From positions 9,741,501-9,805,500 of the forward strand of contig NC_090711.1 in assembly GCF_040954835.1 (NCBI RefSeq): DNA of 64,000 bases, written 5' to 3'. Made by a program: the position numbers and the translations under genes. A model generated the notes under the pieces. The model was not told the DNA's origin. It was given only the letters and a program-made list of their open reading frames with translations, and did not search any database. The DNA is from Lepisosteus oculatus (taxonomy: Eukaryota > Chordata > Actinopteri > Semionotiformes > Lepisosteidae). Positions 23,985 to 36,500 of the stretch are shown here, in pieces; position 1 is the first letter of the stretch; each line of letters begins with the position of its first letter.

Positions 23985-25142
23985 CAATTAAGGTGGGAGA
24001 GACCGGAGGTGGTGACTTAGCGCCAGGGCTCAAAACTGACCGCCTCCGCTTTCGGCGGCCGGCCCCTGTGTTAAGCGCGTAGTGAACCAGAAGCGGGGCA
24101 ACCGCCCTGTGTAACGGGGCTGTGAGGCAAAGGAGAGCTCCTTGTTGCGAAGACAGGACAGGAGTGGGTAGGTGAGGAGAGAAGGAGGGCTGAGTCAGTA
24201 GCCGTCTCAGACCTCTGCAGCATTTGCTGTGGCAGAAGGATGAGATAAATTATTAAAATCTACTCAAAGGGATCAATCTCCGGAGTCCGACAGGGAGGGA
24301 AGTCGAGAGACGGACGGGGAAGGAGGGGGGAGAGAACCCACAGCGAGAGTAACCCTGACTCTTCACACTCACGCCGTCAGTTCACTCAAAAGCGAGATAA
24401 AAAAAGAGACAAAATTAACCTCCCGGGCGGTGACAACGCTGGAAATTGCAGCACTGCACAAAAAATACGAGGACGTCACGAGGATTTAGGATTTCAGCGG
24501 AGAGCTACTCATACCAGTAACCTTGACATGCAAACATCGCTCTTAAAAATTGACTTTTAAAGAACAATAAAAGCCTATTAGGCTATAACAAAGAGGCGCG
24601 TTAATTGACTTAGCGAATTTACATGGTTTTTACGTGTTGTATTTAATCCTTCTGTTGTTTTCAACTTAAAATGTAAGGGGGAAATGGGAAAAGCCTGGTG
24701 TCAGGCGGTGGAGGGACAAAAGCGTGTGTAATTCCTAAAGCTGCAGCATTGGCTACAGATGAACAAGAATAACGCGTGGCAGGCGTTGGAATACTCCAGG
24801 AAGGACAGCGAAGTGCGTAAATTTTCACCGAGGGAAAGAGACACTTAAACTGCTGCAGCGCAGAGAGTGCGCAAAGACAGGAAAGATTCAGGGTTTCCCT
24901 TGAAAACAGAATGGAGCAAAGTCTTGCGGTCCGTTTTCAGTCTTTGGAGACAAGTTCCCTGCAACTCACTTCTGTCACTCACCTGCGAATGGTCGAAGGG
25001 TTTTCTTTTTAAACTCGCTTATCGGTAGTTCCGCTTAATTGTTTTTTTTTTAAAATCTTTAAGTATGTTCGGTTTTGTTACATTTTCCGAGATGGAGCTG
25101 TGCACCGCGAGTTGGATTTAAATAACGGTAATAAGAAAGGAT
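23985..25142 (+). promoter_or_regulatory. nrn1: CpG-rich promoter / 5' UTR region of the neuritin gene
   Basis: GC- and CpG-rich sequence (densest at 24020-24130, with CCGCTTTCGGCGGCCGGCCC) leads into exon 1. It contains a perfect AP-1 site TGAGTCA (24191-24197) and a CRE-like GACGTCA (24472-24478). The transcription start is not defined. The region directly before the ATG is AT-richer and is probably 5' UTR. Confidence 0.5.
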
Positions 25143-25194
25143 ATGGGACAGACGACGCCGGAGACTTCATCATTAAGTGCAGTCCTTGCATTAG
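25143..25194 (+). CDS. nrn1: Neuritin coding exon 1
   Basis: Seventeen codons plus one base, ending in the donor GTAAGA. It carries only the start and the first half of the signal peptide. Its assignment rests on the in-phase join to exon 2, which restores a normal hydrophobic signal core. Confidence 0.75.
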
Positions 25195-28100
25195 GTAAGA
25201 GCAAGTTTACTGCGCTAAAAAAACAAAACACTGCTTTGTGTTTCAAAATTATATATACTACAGTAGGAATCTTTATATGGAGGGGAAATGAGAGTTTTGT
25301 TGTTCTTAGATTTTCCGGAGAGAACATTCGAGTACTATGATTTTTTTTTTATTAATGGCAGAATATTAAATATTTATGATATCCTTTAAAAGTGACTCCT
25401 GGAGAGGCAGTATGAGGGGCGGGAGCCAGCGTCGAGGCAGAAATACAGGCTGTCTATGCAGCACTGTCTTTAAAGGAATCCGTGCGTCTTCGTGTAATTC
25501 GTCATTTGATAGAAAAAAAATCAATGCAAGGCCCATATCAAACATCGGTCTTTCGATGACTCTTTCGGCATTAAATAATTCACGGTTTACTGGGGTGTAT
25601 ATCGTGATGAAACGAATTCCATTAATTGTTAAAGCCTCGTTCTCAAGCGCCTTTTTGTTTCAGCAAGAGAGTCCGAAATCGAAAAATCCTCTGCTGCCTT
25701 TAGCAGTCTAAGGTGTGTGCTTTTCATATAATCAACCTTTCGTATCTGCATAAATTTGCTGGCCTTTGCTCTAAATCTTTCAATTACCGGCCCGTGGTGT
25801 TAAAAAATTAAATTACGGAGACGGCCTGTTGGAATTGTTGGGAAAGGGAAGCATTATTTATTTTATTCAATATTAAAAATCTCAAGCGAAAATTCTATCT
25901 TGAATATTTATTCATCATTTTCATTTCGTGTCCTTTTAAAAGCAGTGTTTTCGCAATCACAAATTAAGTAAACTATCACAAATTCAGCCACTGTTCCCTG
26001 TTAACACTTTCCGTAAGTAGTGTTTTAACACTGTCCTAACTAGTTTAAACTTGGGTCATATTCAACCTTTCGGTGATGTACATTAAAATTTCTTCGTTCA
26101 AATTGGGGGGAAAAAATTAATGTAACGCAAAAGAATGCGTACATAGAATTACAGATTGGAACTCAAATTGTATGTGTTATTTTGTGTTAAATCTTTGTAT
26201 AAACTACGCCTGAATAGCATGTTTTTCACGTTAATTGCCGCATATTGTTAAGCAATCTCTCTAGGTCCGAGAAGCCCGCGTGTGGTGTTAGCGCACGGGT
26301 TTAACTTGGGATCTGCCTGGTCAAATCACTTTCTTCTCAAAGTCACGAAGAAATGTTCGACTCTGAAGTCCCGTTTTTGGGCTAGATTGGAAGAATTAAT
26401 ACAATGGCTCAAAACGGATCGAATACGTGTAATGAAATAAAACATAATAAAATCAATGCATGTTTGGGGTTCAAGTGAGAACCAGACCAGAAACATACTG
26501 TATCAAAAGTATGGTGGTATTGAGGAGAAAGCTCCTTGTGGTAATAGTGATTTTGTAGCACCGATTAATTGGTAATTCCGCATGAACCAGGCAACTCTGT
26601 GCTCTTAATCTTATAACTTAATTGTTTTCCTCTCTTAGACAACATATTTATTGGTTAACAAACGAAAGCATGCTCTGATTAGAAAGAGCTTTAGAATTTC
26701 CATTTCTACAGGATTGAAAATCGGGGCGTGCGTTCGACTTTTGTAATCAATTTCCATCTGATTGACCATCTGTTAATCAACGTTTTTGAAGAGAGGATGT
26801 TCCTTAAAATCGACACAGCGTGCTAAAACAAGAATGACCTCTCAACCTAAACCAATTAGCATTTTTACATCTTCTTTATCCGCCTAAATAATTCCAGGGT
26901 TTCATAGCACTCGCCATACTTACAGTGCAATTAAATTGTTTCCGTTTTAAAATGCTCAGGTGCCTTACGCTATAAGTTATGAGAAAAGAAAGGGAGCTTC
27001 TGGAACAGACATTCAGTTTTTTCACTATTTGTGAAAAAAACCCGTGTTGATGTGAATCGGGAACCTTTGCAGAATTATGAAGCGGCCTATTTTTTTAGAG
27101 TCTCTTGGTAACTTAATTTAGACGCTAAAGTTCTAGTGGTTTGTGAAAATCGCATTACATGCTTCTTCCGTTTGTGCCAATCTGTATTATTTATTGTGCA
27201 GAGTGCGCTGTACTAAAGGGTGTGATTCGCAGCCAGCGGAAACGGTCGAAGCGTGTTCGTCGTCGGTGTAAATCAGACTGACTCCATGAATCCGTGAGGC
27301 GTGCCTGAAGCGAAAGAAGGGATTGGAGGAGTTGCGTTTTCTTTGGCATCCTAGGTGCTGTGTGCCATCTGTCGCGGTTTTTATGTATGGTTCACAATCC
27401 ACCAATGGGTCAATTAGGCCCGTTTGCAAAGCAGCGCTCGTTGGCTATTCTGGTGCCCTTATGTCAGAGTGGTTGTAAGCGCTGTGCTTTAATAAGCCCT
27501 AACCAAGCAGTGCGTGTTCTGTCTGGCGCCCAGCCTGCCGCTCGGTTCCTGTTGTTTAAAAGCCTCGCTAATAAGTGTGTGACTCGCACGGCTCAGATTT
27601 GGATGATTTGTCGGGAGCTAGTACACAGGGCACGGAAGCAAGATTTTCTGCGTTTGATCGCTATTAGTTGTTCTTCCTGCTATCTTCATTCCCACAGGAA
27701 TTGTCTGTGTCAAATTAGTGACAATATTAGCTTCTCCACACCTGCTCCTGTTTAATTCCGCACAACCAGGACCGCTCCGTGTGGTTTTCAGCACAGGCAA
27801 TTTCTTAACTCTTAACTCTTGGTTTCACGTTGTTTCCTCTCGGCTGTGTCAATTCTAACTGTTTTACAAATGATACCCGGAGAGTATTTTCCTCTCTGTC
27901 GTTGCAGTTTTTTTACTGAGGGTGAATCGAAAGTGTTGTGCCATCAGTCGGATGAGCCGTTTTAATTGTGTAATAAGCTTCTTTACGTCAGGGGTGATCG
28001 CAGACACGTTAGTTGAACACGTTAAATAACATAATGAATGTTGAGTCCATTATAAATCTTAATAATCTAGGGAAGACTACAGTTCCGAATTAAATGTTAA

Positions 28101-30494
28101 TACAGGTTGCATGCATTGCCTTTATTCGCCTTTGTCTGGAATTAAATTGACACTAAAATGCTTCCCCCGTGTTATTCTAGCAATAATAACAATACTCATT
28201 GCAATTTTAATTGAAAAGACCACGATTTGCTATCGATATATTATAAATGAATTAATAAGCATTAAAGTGCATTGTCTCTCTGTATATACTGTAGATCTAT
28301 TTAATTAAACGAGAGATAAACGAAGACATACTGTAATATTCTTCCTAAAGATCTAATAAAATCATAATTATACATATTTTATCAAGTCCATATGAGACTG
28401 TTGTGTGATTGATTTAGAATACTTTTTCCTTCCACGTCGTATATTTAATCGGGCTGTGTGCTACATTGACGTTTTAATGGGACTCTCCACTTGTCGATTA
28501 AAATGTCATTAACTACGTTTTTTTAGAAACATGAACCATTCGTTATGTTGCAATGTGAAACGGGTATTAAACATTTATACAAAACGGCCTGCATCAATAT
28601 ATTTGAAGCGCAGGAATACGAAAGGCAATATTTATTTTCTTGTAGTGTTCGTACTTAAACTATCCTCATATATTCGGTGTTATTTGTTCCGAAGTCTATA
28701 AATGCCCATATAAAGCATCCAATTAACAGTGACTTCACTATTCTTTTCAGTGAAACAAATCGAACGGACTATTACATCCCACGTTTCGTTTGAATTCCTC
28801 TAAGACCGGTAAAATAAAATGTGTATTTAAAAGCTCTGAGTACTGAACTTCAGCACAGCGGGCAAGTCTGTTTTAACAAAATCACTAGATATCTTCAGGC
28901 GCAAATGACTGGTTACTGTATAAATTGCTGTTTGCTCGATGACAGAGCTCAAGATTCTTTGTAAACAGGTTTTGGTTAAATTACACGTTTCGTCAAAAAT
29001 ACTAAATGAATCCAATGTAAATAACACCAATGCGACTAGTGATTTTACATATAGACACATAAAATGTGATTATTGGAAGGAAATCGTGTAGTTTAACACG
29101 CAACATCATGTAATCAAAATGTCATTGTTGGATTTCTTTTAATGAAAATGTCCATACTGTAAGCATTGTGAAAACGATTAAGAGGTGCCTGGACGAAAAG
29201 AGACTATACTTCAACGAATGCTGTTCACTCCGTGTTGTGGCAAGTACATTTAAAAAACATAAAATCCAACTAAGGGCAGATAAGACACGCACCGCCTTTG
29301 GAGTAAACTTGCACGGCGGGAGGTTCCGAGCGCAGTCCCCGGAGAGCGGCCGGGTCACGGTAGCTCTGGTACCAGCTGGTGTAGAACAGGCGTGATTAAA
29401 CCCCAGGGTGTACTCTTTGACAGCTGGGCCACCAATCATTCAGTGAGTTATTCATCCCCGACAACCAAGAGATAGACCTGTCTGACACGTTACTGATGTT
29501 GGGTATTATTCGGGTAAACATTCAGCTAGATAATAATAAGAATAAAGATAAGAGCGCTTAAATCAATGATTCAAAGACAGACTACTCTAACTACAATTGC
29601 TGTGTCAGTTGGTTAGTCCTTATAGGGATTTCATCGTTGTTAAACGGGTAGTTCAGTGGCCCAGTGCTTAGTATTGCTGCCTCCCAGTACTGGAGCTCGG
29701 GGTTCAGTTTCTGGGTGCTATCTGCGTGGAGTTTGGGTGTTCTCCCTCTGTTTGTGTGGGTTTCCTTCGGGTGCTCCGATTTCCTCCCTCAAGCCAAAGA
29801 TGTACTGAGAGATTCATTGGCTTCTGGGAAAATTGACCCTGGTGTGCGCATGTCTGCGTGTGCGCTGTGAGGTTCTGGTGTCCTGTCCAGGGTGTACCCA
29901 GCCTTGTGCCTGTTGCTTGCTGGGATAGGCTCTGGCTCCCCTGCGTACCTGTATTGGAAGTGGAAAATTAGAAAATGGATGGATGGATGGGTTATTGTTG
30001 AATTACCTGTTATTGTAACATGTACTGTAAATACATATGGTCTTCACTTTCACAATACAGTACATGTTTTTGGTTGTCACTGGTATTTCTACTGCATGTG
30101 TTCAGTAATGTACCTTTGCTAGTGGTCAGTAATGAGAACCAAAGACTGTGGGATTGGAGGCCTTTATTTGCATAGAACCTGTGGTTTCATGGGAAACTGA
30201 TAAAGCTGGTCAGGCCATGATTCATTGCTGTTTGAAGATAATGTAGGGGATTCATACAGATAGTTCTTCTCAAATTACTGTTTGATAAAGTTGCTTTGGG
30301 TTTCTAAAGAACTCTATAAAAGGTAACACAAAATGTAATGAACTGGTTTCTCTGAGCTTGGACAATCCCACAGTTCTTTAGGTCCCATATACAGTACATG
30401 TACTGCTGTTACACCAAAAGTGTCACTACTATTGGAAGGGCTGTAAATACTTTCTTCAAAACATTAGTTCCTCACCACAGCCAGGAAATAATAA

Positions 30495-30525
<31 letters not shown>

Positions 30526-33500
30526 TATTATTGCTTACACTTCTATAGCGCTTTTTCTGGACACTCCACTCAAAGCACTTTACAGGTAATGGGGACTCCC
30601 CTCCACCACCACCAATGTGCAGCATCCACCTGGGTGATGCGACGGCAGCCATAGTGCGCCAGAACACTCACCACACATCAGCTATTAGTGGGGAGGAGAG
30701 CAGAGAGTAATGAAGCCAATTTATAGATGGGTAAGGGAAATTTAGCTAAGACACCCCTACTCTTTTCAAGAAATGACCACAGAGAGTCAGGACCTCAGAT
30801 TTACATCTCATCCGAAAGACAGCACCTGTTTACAGTATAGTGTTCCCATCTCTATACTGGGGCATTAGGACCCACATGGACCACAGGATGAGCACCCCCT
30901 GCTGGCCCCACTAACACCTCTTCCAGCAGCAACCTTAGTTTTTCCCAGGAGGTCTCCCATCCAGGTACTGACCAGGCTCACACCTGCTTAGTTTCAGTGG
31001 GTTGCCAGTTGCGAGTTGCAGGGTGATATGGCTGCTGGCTCCCTGTCCTGGGATAGGCTCTGTCCTTAAATTGTGTGATTTAATCCACTGGAATGGCACC
31101 TCAGCATTCCAGTTTTTCAGCTTTTAGGACAGAAGATAGTGATCAACACAAGAAGTACAAATTTACAATTTAGGAACCTCGCGATTTGTGTGTTGCATGT
31201 ATTGCTATGAATGTTGAAACAAACTTTGAGAAAATATCTCAAAAGTCATATGGACTTGTTAAAAGTAAATTTAAGGGTTAGTAACTTGTGACCATTTTCA
31301 CACCTGAAAATGGCGTGAGGACTCCACAATTTAACAAAAGTTATTTTATATAAACTCAATGGCTTTTTAATTTTGTAAGAAGGTGGATGTAGACACAGTT
31401 ATTTATCCATTGGTACAAATGTGTGTGATTTTTTCCCCAGTCTTTCACAGTCTGTCTGAAAATGTGAAACACAAAGCATGTATGTTTCAATCACCTTTGA
31501 AAGTCCACAAATCATTGTTCATTTGAGTTAATGAAAACAATACAAAAAGCATTTATAAAAATAATACAAAAGGATGGAAAGATAAGGCAACTGGGAGAGA
31601 CTGAGAAAAAGTACCACTGAGCAATAATGTCTTGAGTAAAGCACAGTCTATATAATGAATTCATGTTAGGTCCTACATTAGTGCAAAATATGGAAGCTCT
31701 AGATCACAGTTTTCTGCCATCGCAGTGCTAGAACATAATTTGATTTTTTCTGTTGCAGGGTTGCACATTGGCGCAGTGGTTAGCACTAGTGCTGGGGCCC
31801 TGGGTTCAGTTTGGTGCCTCACTCCACTCTGAGCCCACGACTCAAGAGATATCAAGCAGGAATGCTAACATTCATGTCACCTTGACTGTTCATATCCATC
31901 CATTTTCCAATACAGGGTCGCAGGGGAGCCAGAGCCTATCCCAGCAAGCACTGGGCGCACAGCAGGATACACCCTGGATGGGACGCTAGTCCATCCATTA
32001 GAACATACAAACGCCTTACATTTAGCACCCCAGGAACTGAAGCTAGAGCCCCAGCAGTGCGAGGCAGCAACGCTAACCATTGCGCCACCATTTTAAAACA
32101 TGACACAGCGAAACTATTCAGAAAGCCAGAGTAAAGGTACAGGACAGGAAACGATAATCGGAGAGCGGCGGACGGCATCTCGGCATGAATTTCAGAAATT
32201 CTGTGGTGCATTCCTCGGGGTGAGGACTCGAGCAGATGCTGACCTTTTCATCAGCAGTTCCTCCTCTCTGTGTGGTGAAACGTCAGGGGGCTTCACAACC
32301 CCTTTAGCGGTACCATGATGAAGAGTGCGGGGATTAGCAGTGTGCCGCGGCACGGCAGTCATTTTTGCTGCCTGATGTGTTATGCTAATTTGGGCTACAG
32401 AAAAACTAGATGGTGGGCTTACTCAGTTGGTTCTGTAAATAAAGATGTGTGTGTTTGGTGACTGCTCAGTATTTATACTACAAGGCATTTAGAAAGCATT
32501 GTTCTAATGGCAAAATGGCAAAAAATTTGGAAAGTCGCAGAAGAGTTGCACGCTGAATAGTAAATATATTGGGATATAACTGAAGCGATAATGACAGGGG
32601 GCTATAAACTGTCTATACTATACATAGACCTAAACTGTCTATTGGCTATAGTTGTACATTCCCATTGCTATCACAACACAAGACTGACAAATTTAAAAGC
32701 TGCAGTGTGAAATCTGATTGGAAAAAGTACTGGTGTTGGTTTCTGGAGCTACCCAAGCTCTACCCAAACTGGTTCAGTTTCACTTTTGCTGAATGATGAT
32801 TCGCAATTAGGTATGTCATTCCTCTATCTTTTGTCAGTAACAGCGTGTGTAAGAGCAGCCCTAAATTAATTTTGAGATCACAGTGTACCTGCTTCTGACT
32901 CATCTCTGCTATTCATGGTACTGTGCACTTGCAAGGTGATTCTCAAAAGCCTTTTCTGCTTTGTCCTGTTAAAAACATTCTCCTAGCCGATTTCTGAAAA
33001 TCCCGGTAAAAACTTAGAAAAGAGTTCTGTCTGGGTAGAAACAGTGTAGTTGTGGATATGTTTGATGCAAGGCACATTTTTCTCCTGGACCTACAGTAGT
33101 ATTGGAATGGTTAATGTATTGTGTTTGGAGGGCTGAATAAGGTACCAAACTTAGGTACCTAAGCTAGCTACAGTACATGTTTTGAGCTGTCCTATGACAG
33201 CAATTCAGAAGGACTGAATAGGGCTCAGCTATCCACAGTAGGTAGGTGGGGATTTAGTATCTGGCAATTTAGAGTCAACACTACCCACATAGTAAGAGGT
33301 AAAGCTTTATTTCATGCTAAAAGGAAAAGAAAAGAGACAACATTTCGGCTGTTGAGCCTTTTTCAGGTGTCAAGGCCCCATAGCTGAAGTATTGTCTCCT
33401 TTATTCCATGCTGAAAGGAAATTAAATCTTTACCTGTTCCTTTACAGCCTATGCGTGCTGGCACAGCTACCAACTTGAATGTCTTCTATTACATAGTGGT

Positions 33501-36500
33501 CACTGTGATTGTGCTGGATTTTAACCTTGTTTTCTGTGTGTACTGTCCACTCCAGATGGCACTGACTGACACATCACTGGGGTTGAGTTCAACAATAAAC
33601 AGCATTTTCAATTTCAAACAGAACTGCTCACATTCATAGACACTTGATGTTCTCAGTAGAATTGTTAGCGATGTCCTGAAACACTTGTGTGAGATTACAG
33701 TGGGGAGAATGTAAATGCCGCTTAAGCCAAACTGTTAAATACACCCCACTTTTCCACAGAATATCTGCCTTCTTGAGAGATACAAAAATGGGACAGCAGC
33801 TTCTCTGCAGGAATAATTTATCTGTATTGTCTGTCACTTGTGTGTGTCTTGAGAAAATTAAACTGATTAAATTCTGGAAAGGAAAGCAGTCTGTTATTTT
33901 TAGAAGAGATTTTCACATAAGTCTGTGGGAGCCTGGAACAAGCTACTCAGGTATGCTACCAGAGCTTAGAAAGAAAGGGTTGGAAAGAATTAGTCGTCAA
34001 GATCAGGTGATTGGACTCATTTGACCTTAAATCAATTAGCTTCTAAAGCCCAAACTGCTCCTTCCTCCTTAAGGAGACTGTAGGTAAAAAATGTTGTAAA
34101 CCGCTATGAGTAAGTGCTGAGCACCACTCTGAAATCACCCTGCCCCTGAAAGACATCTGATCTGATTGTCCAGCAACACCTGATAACCGACTCCTTGTAG
34201 ATCAAACATCACCTCTTATATCTAATTTCTCTATTTATTTATCCTCTCATTTTGCTGGTACAACTGCTGGACATTTTCTTGACATGCCTCTTGGAACGTG
34301 TCTTAAGAACGGAGAAGTTGACATCCACTCGTTCTGTCCTCTCTCTGCTGCTGGGATGGAATAGGGATGTTCTCTCTGAAGGGAAGGATTGCCAGGCAGT
34401 AACTCACATTCGCCACACTTTGCAGGAAATGTTCCAAGAGGTTTCCTGAGAGAGAGGCTCATTTGCATATAACAAATGACAAAACCGAGACTAGAGTAAT
34501 GAGGTGATGAATTATCAGGGGAAGGCAGCGAAAATACCTGCAAGGAATGGGATTAAGAGAATAGGGCCAATGTCCTAAAAACTCTTAAATCATTTCACTC
34601 TGTTCTGGATTTGAAAATGGAGAGATTGTGTCCAGAAGGCTTATTGTTTGAGCTCCAGCTCCTGCCTGTTCCTCTGCGTTCCCAAAAGCAAGTGGCATTT
34701 TCCTTCAAAAGAGTTGAGAGGCTGAGGGTCTGTCATGAGAAATTGTGGATAGGAAGTGTTACAGGAAGTGAATATTAATTGAATACAGCAGTATTGCTTT
34801 GAAAGTGCCTTATTCAAGTCTGTAAATCATTTTTAGAGTATGGAGTACTCTTCTCCCCCTCAAATAAGCACAGGATTATCATGTTTTCTCTTTAAATTCC
34901 CTGCCTTGTGTTTCTGATTTTGTATATCATTTGCACATTACAATGTTTTTTTTTCCTGTGATGTCTGCTTAGAGCCCAGATTAATTAATTAAATAAAGTA
35001 TATTGAAATGCATCTGCTCAAGAGTGGAACTGCCCCAGACTGCTGGTGGGCTGGCATTTTCAACTCCTCCTGAGACCTTGCAGGGCCTCGTGGACCTGAT
35101 TTATGTAAATGATTTGCCTACAAAGGAAACCAGAACCACTGGGTTTGAATATTGTTGCTGTAAAGAGCTGGAGTGATTATTCCTCTCTCCTGCCTGGTTG
35201 TTCCTAGTGTCTGCCTGCTTCTTCTGTTTTTAATTTCTGCTGCAGCATTCACGGTAATGTTACTGTGGAAACCAAGGAGAAGCTGGGATTCACACTTCAG
35301 AGGAAGATCTTTCTTTTCCTGAAAAAAATAAAAATGAAATTAACTCCATAATCGGGGTGCCATTTATTAAAATAATCCAAAAGCCATTTTGGTTAGAAAC
35401 AAAAACCCTTTTTTTAGTAAAAGGAAGATGGCATTGTAATAAAGTTTGTAGTACAATAAATTGTAGGAATTAAGACCAACTCTATAGAAAAATGAATATC
35501 GTCTTAAAGCACTGATAACACTACATGAAGGATGATAAAAACCACCATCATACTGTGTACCTCTTTCAACACCACTCAGCATGATAAACAACATATGTAA
35601 AATCTATACAGTAGCACAACAAAAAATTCACATCGGGAGTTCTGCTCTTAGTTTTTGGATGTTTTGCTTGTAGGGAACCATTATGAATAATTGTGCTCCT
35701 CTAATACTTACACAGTGGATGTGTGGGGTTATGTGTTTCATGTTGTTTCTGAAAGAGCTGAGGTGATGTGTTACCACATTATTCCCATCATTAAACCAGG
35801 CCCTAGTTGTATAAAACACTTTACTAAATTCCTTAATTATTTAATGCGGACATTATTGAACAAGGGAAATAATATCAATAAATAGGGTGCCACAGTGGTT
35901 CAACTCTCGGGGTGCAGAGTTTATACAGTATGTTCTCCCTGTGTTTGTTTGAGTTCCCTGCCACAGTCCAAAGAGATGCGGGTAGGTTAAATGGCTTTTG
36001 TAAAATTGGTCCTGTTGTGAGTGTGTGTGTTTGTGTCTGTGTTTGCCCTGTGATGGACTGGCATCCCATCCAGGATGTATCCTGCCTTGTGCCCTTGTGC
36101 CCAATGCTTCCCAGGAAAGACTTCGGGCCACCATGGCGCAGAATTGGATGAGGGTTATTGAAAGCGATGTGATGATATTGAATTATGATCTTAAGTTCCA
36201 TGTGTTAACTTGCTTTTGTGAAACACTCTTACACATATAGAGCACATAAGGTGAAAACCAAGAGGAAACTACTAACGTGTGTTGTTTAACTGACCATGTA
36301 ACCTCTAGGATGTGTTCTTCTCCTTATGAGGAAACGATGTATTTAAATAATTTTAGTTTAAGCAAATGCATATCCCAGCCATTTTCAATAAGCATGCTCG
36401 GCACGAAGATAACACCAAGTACAATGAAGAGCGTACTGTAACAAGGCAGAACGGAATTGTTCACCTTCGTTTATCACACAGGCCCTGACTCAGATGTTCA

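Noticed and set aside
30942..31040. Functional 5S rRNA gene
   Set aside because: Several substitutions within the internal control region and a SINE body attached downstream show it is the head of a retroposon.
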